In this document: positions 1-12,500 of the stretch, in pieces | How the letters are laid out: every line of letters starts with the position of its first letter | How positions within the stretch are numbered: position 1 is the stretch's first letter | Assembly (NCBI GenBank): GCA_033060915.1 | Contig: CM065378.1 | Span: forward strand, 13,905,001 to 13,969,000 | From: Euryodendron excelsum | Lineage: Eukaryota; Streptophyta; Magnoliopsida; Ericales; Pentaphylacaceae | Direction: 5' to 3' | Length of the DNA: 64,000 nt | Notes under the pieces: model-generated | Database searches by the model: none | The model's input: the letters and a program-made list of their open reading frames with translations, nothing else | Told to the model about the DNA's origin: nothing | Position numbers and translations under genes: made by a program

Positions 1-3000
1 TCATGCTTGTTCATATTTGATCTGTTGTATCTGATAATGTAGATTCATTTGAATCTCTTCATTAGAGAGTCAGGTTTAGCTATTTGTACATTGTAATATG
101 AGATCACTGTTCCATTTGTTAGTGGTCAGTATAAGATCTCAAGCAGTTGTTGTCTGTTGATGGTGCTCTCTTCCCTGTAAGCACAAAGAATTAGTGGATG
201 TATTATATCTGGATTGTAAACTGCAAGATGTAGTTTTGTTTAGAGTTAAGAAGTTGTAGATTGCTTCTTTACTTTGATTGGGCCAGAAGGGGATGAGTTG
301 TGGTCATTTGCAGTTGTTTTCCTGCTGATGGAGGAATCTCTTGTAATTACTATTCTTGGTTTAGTTTTTTAATTTTTTTTTTGTTTTTCTAAATTTTGGG
401 AGCAGTGCTCTTTGTATCTCTGTTCTTGGGGGAGATTTCATTGTACAGATCATGTCATTCAGTTTGATTTGATAGGAAAATCGAATTTAGACTTTCTCAT
501 ACAATGTATATTCAAGTTTTGGTGTTTGGTCTTCCTTTGGTTGGGAACGAGGAGCGACATCATTCTTGGTGGAGGTACCCATGCTTATCTGCTTCTCTGT
601 GTTGTTCTCCTGGACATTTCTGGATTTTTTTTGCTAATGCTTGACAATGAAGTTCCTAATCATTGGATAACTTGTGTACTGGTTTGCATCTTCTCTGTCA
701 TGCTTCAATCTCCTGATGGCCTTAATGGGGTAATGCTTTTTTATATTTATTCTCTCTACTTTGTCTTTATCCTCTATCTTTTGTCATGGTTGGCAACTTG
801 GCATCTTTTACATATTTATTCTGGTTTCTTGACTTCCTTTTTGATAAAAGTGTAATTTAACATTGACATTCTTCTTCCTGGTTGACCCATATAGTAGCTT
901 TGTTTTTGCTTTTGCCATCATTTTAATGTAGATTTTCTTTCATTGTGAGTATAATCTGGTCATTTATTAGTTCCTAATGCAAAATTATGCATTAGATTTT
1001 GGAATTTTTACGAATGAAAAGAGAAGAGTATCTTTGCTATGTCTGATTAATTATTTATAGTGGTTTTGGGCTGTATTCTCAGTGATAGCAAGCTGGTCTG
1101 AAGTGTCCACATATAGTAGTTTCCTAAAGCAGACAATCTAAGAGTTTTCACAGCAAATCTTGCCTAATGCTTTTTAATATTCTACCAAATAATTTTTATT
1201 AACAAGCTTTTGTTTCCTTTACTTTTTTGGTTTTTGTTTCATTCCATAATTTTCGTCATTCATTATCTATCTGTTGTTCTATGCTTCAAATAAATGATCT
1301 TGCCATTTTTTGCAGTCAAAAAGAAAAATCTTATCATTCTTCTGGATTTGTTTGTCGAGCTTTCTGTGTGGCAATCTGCATGCTGTTTCATTCTTGAGCA
1401 CAATTGAAGCATTTTCTTATGCTATTTAAATCATTATCTATAACAATGTATACATTTGAAGCATTTATCTTTTGTTAACAAAATCATACTGTTTATACAT
1501 GGATATGTATTGATTTATCTAGTTGGGTGCCTCTTGATCAGCCTTTGTTGTATCAAACTCTTCATTAAAATCCATGGTCTGTAGACTTCTTTATAAGGCT
1601 GTTTGACTATAGCCGGTAAGGCAATGGTGTCAACACAATCTCGAGTCCTGACTCCTTTTGAATACCCACAGATGCCACGGACACTTTTAAGCATTGAACA
1701 TTTCTTTGTTATGATGCTCTCATGTTGCCTTAACATATTATATTAGGAAGTTCACCAAGACAGACACGCATGCCGGTATGTAACGATGCCCCCTTTAAAC
1801 ATTGTAGAGGTAAATTTTGGGTAATGATAGAACTTTGCCTCTCGTTGCTAACTCATTCACTCGAAACAAGAACAATAAGATGACCAAGCCTTTAATTCAT
1901 TAACTTTCCTAAGAATAACCAAACTGATGAAGAATAAGAGTGAACAAACGCAATTGGTTCAGCAAGAGAGTTCAAAATATAGCAACTACTCAATGTAGAT
2001 ACCTTTTCACAGGCCTATGTTGGTGGAAAAGCCTTTCCCTCACCTCTTAAAATCTAAATGACTAGAAGATACAAACTGCTAAGATGACCTGGACATTTGT
2101 TCATGTTAAGTGCTACTGTGTCTTGCACAAGCGAACTGCTGCAGGGTTGTCTAGCTTACCACTGGGAGATAGTCTAGGAGATTTGTAAACTGATACTTTT
2201 TTTCTCAGATTAGGAGCACTGGAGCAGTTCTGTTTATGGTATTCTAGCGGGAACTCAGAATTACATTAAAACTTGATTTTGGTGGAGTATTCCTTCTGGA
2301 TATACAAGTGAGGAGCCATTCATAATGGCTTTTTGTTTATTTTTCATTTTTGCTTTGATGGGCTATTCCCCCACCCCATATTCCAAACTTTGGCATGAAA
2401 TTTTCTTTGATCATCATGTGCACTGCCTGGAAGCAGGAACTTCTTTAATTTTATGATTGAAATGGTGAATTTTGGTTGTTTTTTTCTGTCATTATTGACC
2501 TTCATTAACAATCTTGTAATGTTTTATGTTGGTTATGAGATCTATACTTCTTTAGGTCAGAATTGTCCTTTGTTTTTTGTAATCTTGTGTATCAGAGGAG
2601 GAGTTAGTGCTGTCAACATATTGTACATAGGGTTGCTGTGTTATATATATGAGTAGGCTGGGTCATTGTTTTACCAATTTGGCCTTGTAAGAGGATCTCA
2701 GGTGGCAGTTTCTGTTTGAGACCTGCTAATGTTCTGGTTTACCTTTAACGTCTATTAGATCCGAACTTCCAGTTTGTGAATTCTCTTTGTACTTGGGATT
2801 GGAATTACAGAATTTATTTGATGCTGCATTCTCTTGAGCCAGAAGGAGTTCTGTTTTCTTGAATTAAGGTTCTGAAGTCTTTTTTCCCCTTTCTTTGTGT
2901 TTTTCCGCTTTTTTTTTTTTTAATCGGTTTTGGTCTATATGTTATGCTTATATGATCAATTTGTCCATTACCCTGAGGTTATCCTAAGGATTGCTGCTTC

Positions 3001-3911
3001 CAGATAATTTATTTTAGATCCTTTTTACTTGTCAAAAAAAAAAAAGTTTATATATTTTTTTTTTGGGTGGTGCGCTCATTTTAAGGTGTAGGATGATGAA
3101 CTTCACCTTAAGTTTTAGAAACCCTAGCATGTGAGACTTTAAACCCATCTTCATGAACTTACTTGGATGAATTCTTGTTACTTATCCATGTTAATGATGC
3201 TTTGATGGGTTTTACAAGGGTGGTAAAGGTTGTGTTTTCTGTATTGCTCTTAAGGTTATGAACTCCATAGCGTGTTCTAATTACGCTCCCTAGTGATGTT
3301 ATTTCGTTTCACCTTCTCTCTGTTAGGGGTTCTGCTTGATCCTGTGGTATGCTAAATCAGGCCACGTTAAGTCATTCTTGCTATGTTCTTGGTTTGAGCT
3401 GTTATTAGGTGATGCTTTTGTTCATGTAAAAGCTGCTCATATTATGATGTCATTCGACGTAGAAACTGACGAGGTGTTGAATAGGTTTTTTTTTTATTTT
3501 TTTATTTATGTAAAATACTTTTTTCGCTTGTAATGCAAAATAATTTCGGCTGGTTTTTTCTTTCTTTTTTTTTTTTTTTTTGAGTCGAACAATTGTATAT
3601 TCCGGGGGACGGGCTTTTGTGCTTGGGGGTTGGACCCTGACACATGAGCGGGGTGTTAAGGCCCCTAATCCGGTCTATGGATGTTCAAAAGATGAGGTGA
3701 TTGGGATAGAGTGGGGTACTCATATTGATTTGTGGGTTAATTTTTGGGTACACTAAGAAGATAAAAGAAAAGCGGAACAGCAGGAAATGGAAGATAGAAC
3801 AGTACCTAAATAATGGTTAACTGCTGCAATACATTACTAAAACAGAGGATAATAGATATACAAATTCTATAAGAAACTCAAAAGAGCAGTGCATGGCCAA
3901 ATGGACTCGGA

Positions 3912-3942
<31 letters not shown>

Positions 3943-4150
3943 GGCGTCACTCTGCCGAAGACCCTTTTTTCAAGAGCCTTTCAAAAGGATGAGACTCGTG
4001 CACTCCTCATCAGATCAGGCCGCAGGAACAAAATCCTCCATAAGTAGCTTTGAAACCACCATCGTGGGAAAAATTATTGAATGTTTTTGTAGTATCATGT
4101 CATTATTGCGTGGTTGGCCCAAACACATCCTACTTGACCTACCTAACAAG
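1..4150. other. Intergenic or transcribed non-coding DNA, no gene recognised
   Basis: The + strand is T-rich, as plant introns and 3' regions are. The longest open frame, at 412-855, is rich in Phe, Leu, Ile and Cys, has no recognisable motif and follows the base composition. No conserved protein was seen in any frame. An (AT)n run lies near 3911-3936 and poly-T runs near 2910 and 3560. The stretch could be the tail or introns of a gene that starts left of the window, but nothing here proves that. Confidence 0.4.
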
Positions 4151-4216
4151 AGGATTCGAGAGTTGGAGTAAGGGTGACGTGACAGGATTCGAGAGTTGGA
4201 GCAAGAGTGACGCGAC
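4151..4216. repeat. Two-copy 33-bp tandem duplication
   Basis: The units at 4151-4183 and 4184-4216 both begin AGGATTCGAGAGTTGGAG and differ at three positions. They lie just left of a small fold-back element. There is no sign that they code for anything. Confidence 0.8.
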
Positions 4217-4333
4217 ACTCTACGAGCCTTCAATAATTTCTCTCTCCGTAGACATGCATGAACAAGAGCCTTTCCTTGCCTTTGAACATTGCCAAATGAT
4301 TTTTTTGTTTAATGAGGTAAGTGTTTAAGAATA

Positions 4334-4530
4334 TTAATACAAGAGAAATATTACCATCAATCGCGACTGTCCGTTAATTACTGCCTGATAGTCAACAACT
4401 CAAACAGCTACCGTCGCTTGATGGTCAACAACTCAATAGGGGTCCACTATCAGCTAGTAGCCCCTGTTGAGTTGTCGACTATCAAACAACGACCGATGGA
4501 CAGAAGCCCTAATGGTAGACTTTCTCTTAA
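4334..4530. mobile_element. Small fold-back MITE-like element
   Basis: The outer ends mirror each other: TATTAATACAAGAGAAA near the left and TTTCTCTTAATACA near the right. The centre is a strong hairpin whose left arm (4420-4443) and right arm (4460-4483) pair at 20 of 24 positions around a 16-nt loop. The pairing extends with interruptions to almost the whole 200 bp. That structure is typical of a miniature inverted-repeat transposable element. No clean target-site duplication was identified, so the family is open. Confidence 0.6.
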
Positions 4531-5630
4531 TACAATTCCCATATAATGGTGGACTGAACATGTTAGAAGAGTCGCCCACATTGAAACTATGGTCTAATGT
4601 GCAGAAATGGACATGCTTGTTGGCCCCTCTACCATTTACGAGACCCCTGGCACTAAATTTTTATGGTTTCTTAAGAAAAGTTTTTCTTGGTACCTTTGTT
4701 TGTGCATATACCAAAGGGGATTTTGGATTAGGATGCTCTTCATTTCACAAATGGAATGAAGATTTTTATTTCATTGATTGAAAAGTTGACACATTAGTTA
4801 AAATAAAAATAAAGAGTTATGATGAATTGACTCAAAACTTAGTAATAAGTAATTTTGTGGTGATACATAAGGAAATAAATTATAATATAATTTTAATAAT
4901 GCATTTGATAAAGCTTCATCTCGTTTATTGATTAATGAAATGGAGATCTCCTTTGTACTCACAGAATGGAGAGGATTCAATTCCGCTCTATTGTGATATT
5001 TCACTTTAGAGTTTAAAACAATTTCTCTACGCATGAGTAGCTGCATCAAGAGAGTGCTTCTAACAAATTTAGAACTTCTCTAATTTCCATTTGTTTTTTT
5101 AGACCATATCTAACAAATTTCTCTATTTCAATTACAAAAATTTTCACTATTATCAAGTGAAGAAAAAAACCCAACATTTTCATTTTTTTTTATTTTTGTT
5201 TTTGCTGAGTCAAAAAGGTAAAATGCCACAGCCAATGTAACTCCTTGTTTGGATATGATCATAGCAGTTCTTAATTTACTGGGCTCTCCAAGAAATATTG
5301 AGCCATAGTTGAACTCAGCTCAATTCAATCTAAGGTGTACGTTAGTAGAGGCCTTTAATATATAGTATTTGGTTCACACTAACTACCGCAACAAACCAGT
5401 TCGAAGCCGCGTGAATAAGGGCGGGAGTTTCATCCCATCTGTCAAAGACCAACATTTTCATGTTTACCAATAAAAGATTGTTGCTTTACAACCACCAAAT
5501 ATATATATAGCATTGTCATAGAAGTATACAACCATTGTATCTAAAATTATCTCAACAAAGTGAATATCATTCATGGCTCTCCTCACACTCCGCAGCCTCC
5601 ACGCCCGAACAACCGCTCCCTTCCTCCTCC
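4531..5630. other. AT-rich intergenic DNA upstream of the arabinogalactan gene
   Basis: Short AT-rich frames only. The last ~150 bp, with an (AT)n run near 5498-5510 and pyrimidine-rich DNA, probably belong to the promoter of the downstream gene. Confidence 0.5.
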
Positions 5631-5636
5631 CGCACA

Positions 5637-5645
5637 CTATATTTA
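5637..5645 (+). promoter_or_regulatory. Probable TATA box of the BCP1-like gene
   Basis: CTATATTTA lies about 130 bp upstream of the ATG at 5771. It is followed by a pyrimidine-rich stretch suited to a short 5' leader. Inferred from spacing only. An (AT)n run at 5498-5510 is a weaker alternative. Confidence 0.45.
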
Positions 5646-5770
5646 CCCGTCATTGCATTTCAATCTCCTCACCCTGCAGTGCTTCTCTATTCCCCAACAG
5701 AGAATTGCTGCAATTTTTCATCACACAAAAACAACCTTAATTCGTACCCCTTCTCCAACTCCGCGCAGAA

Positions 5771-6070
5771 ATGGCACGTCAAATTTTGGTTCTTGCTCTT
5801 GTTCTCTTCGCCGTTGTTGGGTTGGCTTCTGCCTCCGCCATGGCCCCGGAAGCTTCTCCGGCGTCCGGCGATGATGGCAGCGACACCATTGGGAACGTTG
5901 ATGGGGGTTCAGACGAGTCTGCGCCCGTTGGTGGACCCGTTCCTGCTGGAGTTTTCGCTGCCACTGCTACTGCTCCGGCTCCATCACCCAAGAGCGGTGC
6001 GGCTGTCCTTGAGGTCTCTGCCGTCGCCGGTGCCGCGGCCGCCGCCGCCGTCGCCGCTGTTTTCTTCTAA
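5771..6070 (+). CDS. BCP1-like arabinogalactan protein, GPI-anchored
   Basis: Intronless gene for a 99-residue protein. Residues 1-21 form a signal peptide. The mature part is small and rich in Ala, Pro, Ser and Gly, with AP/SP dipeptides (residues 25-31, 69-73) that are typical sites for proline hydroxylation and arabinogalactan attachment. An acidic middle carries an SDTIG motif, followed by a GGPVPAGVF stretch. The last ~22 residues are hydrophobic and Ala-rich, as expected of a GPI-anchor signal. Layout, SDTIG and the FF end resemble the anther protein BCP1 of Brassica and related short arabinogalactan proteins of the pollen or cell surface. The ATG opens the only frame with a signal peptide; two overlapping frames (5535-6110, 5560-5874) are shadows. 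A pollen role is inference from the family. The gene is far more GC-rich than its flanks. Confidence 0.82.
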   Translation: MARQILVLALVLFAVVGLASASAMAPEASPASGDDGSDTIGNVDGGSDESAPVGGPVPAGVFAATATAPAPSPKSGAAVLEVSAVAGAAAAAAVAAVFF

Positions 6071-7140
6071 ACTGCATACTCTGTATTTTGAGACTAGCTT
6101 TGTGAAATGACTAAAAAGAAGCTAGTGGGTCTTTGTTTGTTCCCTTGAAATGGCATTGAGCTCAAGTCAAACTGCAAGATATTGTAATGTGTTTATCTTT
6201 TTCATGCACCAGTGCATGAAATACAGAATTTATATATAAAACAGGAGCTTATACATATATATATATACATATAATTTTTATATCTTGGTTTTCATATGGG
6301 ACATTTGAGCATGCAATTTAGCAATATTGTGATTTATTCTTGGAAAATAAGAAAAAATTAACTCTCAAATCTAGCCATGGATATGTGACTATGCTCATTT
6401 TGATGATTTAACTTTTGCCTGAAATTCGGTAACAGTTTAAATTTGTAACTAGAGCTAATCTTATATAGGTTCTCGATAACACAATCATGTCATTTTATGT
6501 ACTTTATTTTATCCATATATTATTTTACCCTTTTGTGTTATTTCTTACTGCACAAATCTTATGAAATAAATCATTTGTAAATACATGTATTTTTTTAAAA
6601 ATGCTTTTGCTTAAAACATTTAGTACTTTCATTTTTTCTTATTTTCAGAAAAAAGAATAGTTTTTAGAAGCGGTGGAGAATAGTTAGGTAAATATTCCAA
6701 GTCCAAAGGTGCCTTGCCTTTTGAAAATAAACATTTGCCTCATTTGAATGCAATATATATATATTTTTTTATGGGTGTTGAATTGGACTTTTGGCTTGGT
6801 TATTAACTATAAATAACGAATTTTGGTATAAAAAAAAATTAATCACATGCAAAGCTAAAAATTCATAATAAAAAAAAATATTTTTAAGGGGCAACTGGTG
6901 GTATTATTTTGATAGTTGATATAGTGGAGGTTTGTTTTACACAAATGAAGCATCAAAAATACGATAAGTGTCTTTTAGAATTAAAATTAAACATGAAAAA
7001 GCAAGATTCATGAATGCTTATTTTATTTTAGTGCCAAGTTGTGTAAAACTTATACTTGTATCAAAATTAAATTGTATTGGAGCATATAAAATTCATAAAT
7101 GAGCCAATGGAGTGCCCAAACCTAAAAGATAAGGGTCGGG
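6071..7140. other. 3' region of the BCP1-like gene and intergenic spacer
   Basis: The first ~170 bp look like a 3' UTR that ends near the AT-rich stretch at 6230-6280. The rest is AT-rich, with no open frame worth calling and no clear repeat. Confidence 0.45.
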
Positions 7141-7177
7141 TAACAAGTAGTTTGAACCCGGGAATAACCCGGGTCAC

Positions 7178-7213
7178 GATGGGCTGAAAAGAAGCGGGAG
7201 GAGGTTTAGGGCT
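7178..7213 (+). promoter_or_regulatory. CCT5 promoter: site II element and telo-box-like motif
   Basis: TGGGCT at 7180-7185 matches the plant site II element. GGTTTAGGGCT at 7203-7213 is, on the other strand, AGCCCTAAACC, close to the telo-box core. The pair is typical of plant housekeeping and growth-linked promoters. A direct repeat of AACCCGGG lies just upstream (about 7155-7172). There is no clear TATA box. A (CT)n tract follows in the leader (7266-7290), and the ATG is at 7371. Confidence 0.5.
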
Positions 7214-7370
7214 ACGAACCACAGCACTATAAGCTTCTCAAACCTTGTAGAGCTGTGTGAAGTGTGACTCTCTCTCTCGCTCTCTCTCTCCTGTCGTAGA
7301 CCGATCTCAGTCGTCCCGTCCGGCGATCTCGGGGAAGCGGAAGAGAGGAAGCAGCAGCAGAAGTGAAAAA

Positions 7371-10300
7371 ATGGCGTTAGCGTTCGATGAGTTTGGGAGG
7401 CCGTTCATAATAATAAAGGAGCAGGAGCAGAAGACGAGGCTGAGAGGACTGGATGCTCAGAAATCCAACATTTCTGCCGGCAAAGCCGTCGCTCGCATCC
7501 TCCGAACCTCCCTCGGTCCCAAGGGCATGGACAAGATGCTCTCGAGCCCCGATGGCGACGTCACCATCAGTATTCCCACCTCTCTCTCCCTCTCTACACA
7601 CACGCACACGTACAGACATAAATGTTTGTTTGATCTGGGTATATTGTGAAGTTGCCTGATAGTTGGGATGAAATGCACTTTTTAACGCTTTGTTAATTCG
7701 AATCGGTTAGGATTTTTCGTTCTTGTACTTCAATACAGTGATAAATTTGTTTTGCTGAAAATTTAGGGTTCTTGTTTTTCTAGGGGTTCTTTGTCCTTGA
7801 TTTATTATTTTATCTCGTTTTCTATTGATTTTTTTTTTTGTGTAATTGTGTGTTATCAATTTTCGGTTTATTTGTGGATCTGTAGCAACGGGGAAAAACT
7901 TGGTTCTCGCAACCTTGAGCATCAGTTTATATTGATTTTTGTTAGAGGATGTCATAAATTCAGCAACAATAATGTATTTGGATTTCTTTTTTCGTTTCCT
8001 GTAGTGTATGCTGGAAGGTCCTTGGTAATGAATATTTATTGAAATGCATAGATTTAGGTGTATTGTTGAGGCGACTGAACTTGATATTAGAGTATGATAA
8101 CTACTTAAATATTTTCAAGTATATGAACTCGTTCTCCTTTCTATCTATAGCCATTGCTCATAAAAATCTTCATCTTTTTATAGAAAAATTAAAGGTCAGA
8201 GAAAAAACAGAGGAATAAGAATGGGAGACAATCAGTAAGCAATTTAGTAATCCCATTATGAATGATTTTTCTTGTCAATAAATCTTGAACTAACATAATA
8301 TAGGATAATAGTCATGTGTTGTATTTCATTGATGGAATTGGAATGGAAATTTATGGAATTTAGCAATCTATTTTCATGCAGTATAGAAGCTTATAATTGT
8401 CTGTGTCCTTGTGTTAATAAAATGAGTAGTATTCATACAATCCTCTGTTTAGGTTTAGGACTCTCGGTTCTGTAACTATTTAAGATATTTGGAATTACAA
8501 ACAAGAAATTTGCTTTCACTGTAAACTGTTGGAAACTAACTAAAGGAAGCCCTGTGTTATCATAATACTCTACTACCCTAGCGAATTGCGTTTTTGGTAC
8601 GGCGTTCCTAAACATGGTACTCTAGCATTCCAAAACGGTAAATTTAGCGATCCAAAGCGATCCCAAATTTTTTCCTATTTATATTTTTAAAGGTCATCTA
8701 ACGAAAGAAAAAAATCAATTATAATAAACAAAAATATAGGAAGAATAGAATTTTGGCATAACAATGTGCAAAAAAATGAGTCATAATACACCTAGAATGT
8801 ATTTTTAGACGATTAATTTGAAAAAACATAACTTATGTTTTATTAAATGTCTGATTATTAAAGAAAATTCTTCTAAAAGTATTTTAATTCTAATAATATA
8901 CTTTATAGAAGTCTACTCCTAGCATACCATGTTTTAGAACAGGTGGCGTACCGCTTTTCCGTTCCCGTTCCATGTACCAGAATGATCCAGGTTCCAGGTA
9001 ACATAGAGGAAGCCTAATGACCATCTTTTAGAGATGGACTCAGCTCATCTACACCTGGTATGTTCTGTATGTGGGTTGGGAATGCTTAAATTCAAATTAA
9101 AAATATAATTTTGGACATGGTTCTGATCAGCAATGCGCATTGTGGGACAATGCAGGGCCTTCTTTTAAGTGGTTAAGTGAAGTGTTCTACTAGTATGCAT
9201 GATTAGAAGAATTGAATTCAGAAAGTTTTGCCACCCTTTGTTACGATTCCATAGATGGAAAGTGCAACTCTTTCACTAAGCTTATGCATTTCATCAACAA
9301 CCATTTATCTATTAGCAAATTTTTTGAAATTAATCCCTTTATTGCCCCTCTTTCTTGTATAATTTACAGACAAAAATGACATCTGGTCAGGCTTGCGACG
9401 CCGATATCTTTAAGTAAACTCTCAGGAAATAAAAATAAAGCAAAATAAACACACACACACACACACACACACACAACTACGAAAGAAAACCAAATGATTT
9501 TACTCAAATAAAATGGCATTCTCTATCCTTTAGTTATGAGCTTCCCTCTTCTCTCACCTTTTATTTCTGTGCTGTCAGCAAATGATGGTGCAACCATATT
9601 GGAGCAGATGGATGTTGATAATCAAATTGCAAAATTAATGGTCGAATTATCACGAAGTCAAGACTATGAAATTGGTGATGGAACGACTGGAGTTGTTGTG
9701 ATGGCTGGTGCACTTCTGGAACAGGCAGAGCGGCTTTTAGAACGTGGTATTCATCCTATCCGAATTGCAGAGGGCTATGAAATGGCTTCCAGGATTGCGG
9801 TTGACCATTTGGAGCGTATTGCACATAAGTTCGAGTTTAGTGTGACAAACGTAGAGTCTTTGGTTCAAACTTGCATGACTACTTTATCATCCAAGATGTA
9901 AGTATGCCACCGCCATTCCCTTCCTGCTTTTTTGTTTTTCCCCTAGTAAAGTACCATGCTTATGTTATTTTTATATTATTGTATGTTAGGTGTGGTAAGC
10001 TGTCCACTACCCCATCTTTTACGAGGGGTCTTAAGACTGATATTATGTAAAATTCTTAAATTCATTCTAGTTTCTCTATTTTAAGTGAATTATTGGCGGT
10101 TTATTGCAATTCTATTTGGTCTTTATGCTTCCCTTATCTCATTTATAAAAGGTTTTCGCTTGCTTGTTCCTGTCCGTTCCCACATGTCCTTTTGAATTTG
10201 TATGCTTATTCTCTGTTTTATCTTATACAAATTGGTGTCTGAAAATATAATTTTTTTTTTAATTTGAACATCATAATGCCTATAAAAACATTCATGGTAC

Positions 10301-12469
10301 TGCTTGAGTATTTAAAGTAGTTTATTTTTAACAGAGTCCTGATTTTTTTGTAAATCCTTTTTACTTCTTGGTGTTTCTGTGTCTCAAACATGAGTTCATG
10401 GATACTGATCAGGATTGTTCCAACAAGTACTACTATCTCTTTTTCGTTAGTTTTGTTAGTTACATCTTAATGTGGGTAATTTATTTAGTGTCACTGGTAT
10501 GAGCTAGAGATGCAAATCCTAGTTGAGTATGAAAACTCAAAATCAATCTGGTTCACCATTTACCAGGACATTTTTTGCTTCTCTCCTACAACCAAAATTA
10601 GATGCGAAGAAAACCTTGAAATGGGTAAATAAAGATAGTCTGCACTTGTTCTGACTTCATTGGCACCATGGTATACATTTGGGCTGCTGCTTTCGTGAGT
10701 TTATGTACTTTATGGATGTTCACTAGTAATGCAATAGTATAAACTCTGATAAAGGATAAGAATGCAGTGAAGTTTTTACTTAGGAAGAGTGCTATGAATT
10801 GCATGTTCATATTGATTTGCTCTTAATTGTGAAGGGCTATTTCGAGAGACATTTTGGATCCATCTAGCATGGTGCAAGAAGTTTTTCAATTAACTGTATT
10901 AAGCATCAGTAAAAGCAGTCAAAATGGCGTTAGCAGTGATCTTTCTATTTTATATAGTGGAAACCCATTATGAAACTTAACAGAAAAAAGTTGTGAGACT
11001 GTAAAAAGGCCAATTGTGCCTTCAATTCTTTTGCTGAGGGGGGCTGCTTAACTACAATTATCTGACTCTGTATAAGCAGTGTAACTTCTCCAAATAATTA
11101 TATCTTGTGTTTCTCAATACTGCATTTTAATTCCTTTCAACATTGTGTTACAGTGTGAATAGATGCAAGTGCAGTTTGGCTGAGATTGCTGTCAAAGCAG
11201 TCATGGCTGTTGCAGATTTAGAGAGGAAGGATGTCAACTTGGACCTAATTAAAGTGGAGGGGAAAGTAGGTGGGAAGTTAGAGGATACAGAGCTAATTTA
11301 TGGAATTCTCGTTGACAAGGATATGAGTCATCCGCAGATGCCGAAGCAAATTGAGGATGCAAAAATTGCGATCTTGACTTGCCCATTTGAGCCACCTAAG
11401 CCAAAGACCAAGCATAAGGTTGACATTGACACAGTGGAAAAGTTCCAGACTTTACGTCAGCAAGAGCTGAAGTACTTTGATGATATGGTTCAAAAATGCA
11501 AGGTAGGGTTGCAGAAAAGTTTTAGAGAGCGTTTGTCATACAAGAGACTAAAAATTTACATATCTTCTTTTGGCATTGCATAATATATGTGTTTGTGTCT
11601 GTGTGTGTATGTATTTCATCATTGTTCAGATAGATGTTTATCTATGGAGTGTTGCATTAAACTTCTTCAATTATGGTATGTACATGGGTGTATATATATG
11701 CACAAACTCATGTTTCCTACATTTGTAAGCTTATGTTTCCTACATAAAAGAGACTGCAAATTAGCAACCTTCCTCTTGGATTGTATGCATATTATAAAAT
11801 TGTTCAGATTGATGTCATTCCTCTACGGAGTGTTACAACCTCTTATGATTATAGGAATCAAGCTTCTTAGGTTCACTTGTGTAGCAACTGAAATGTGTTA
11901 TGAAAGAAAATCTTCCATATTATGATGCCATTTTGGTACACAAGGAACTTGATTGTCCTCAAAACTTTTCCGAATTTGAATCGCAGGATGTTGGTGCTAC
12001 CTTGGTCATTTGCCAATGGGGTTTTGATGATGAAGCAAATCACTTGTTAATGCATAGGAACTTACCTGCTGTACGATGGGTTGGTGGTGTAGAGTTAGAG
12101 CTAATAGCAATAGCCACAGGTTTATGTCAAATAAACTTTTTAATCATTACTTGCTGTCCATTCTGATGCTGTTACTGTTATTTTACCTTTTGTACCCACA
12201 ATTATTCTTTGGTGTCTTTTCTTTTTAGGTGGGCGGATTGTGCCAAGGTTCCAAGAGTTGACGCCCGAAAAGCTGGGCAAGGTACTATTTTATATCGTCT
12301 CGTTTTTTTTAGTTTTGTAAATTAAGATACTTTTTGGCATGGTTTTGGTTCTTTATGTTAGGAGCAGAAATATTTTTTGTTCTTGGTCCCAACTCCCAAC
12401 TGAAATTACACAAATGGGGTGGTGTTCTCTCTCTTTTTTATTTTGGTGATTTTGTTGTGGGGTTTTTTT

Positions 12470-12500
<31 letters not shown>

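Noticed and set aside
412..855. 147-codon open frame on the + strand
   Set aside because: Composition follows T-rich DNA, with no motif, no good start context and no neighbouring exon.
5535..6110. 191-codon frame overlapping the BCP1-like gene
   Set aside because: A shadow frame rich in Pro/Ser/Leu; the overlapping 99-residue frame has a signal peptide and family features.
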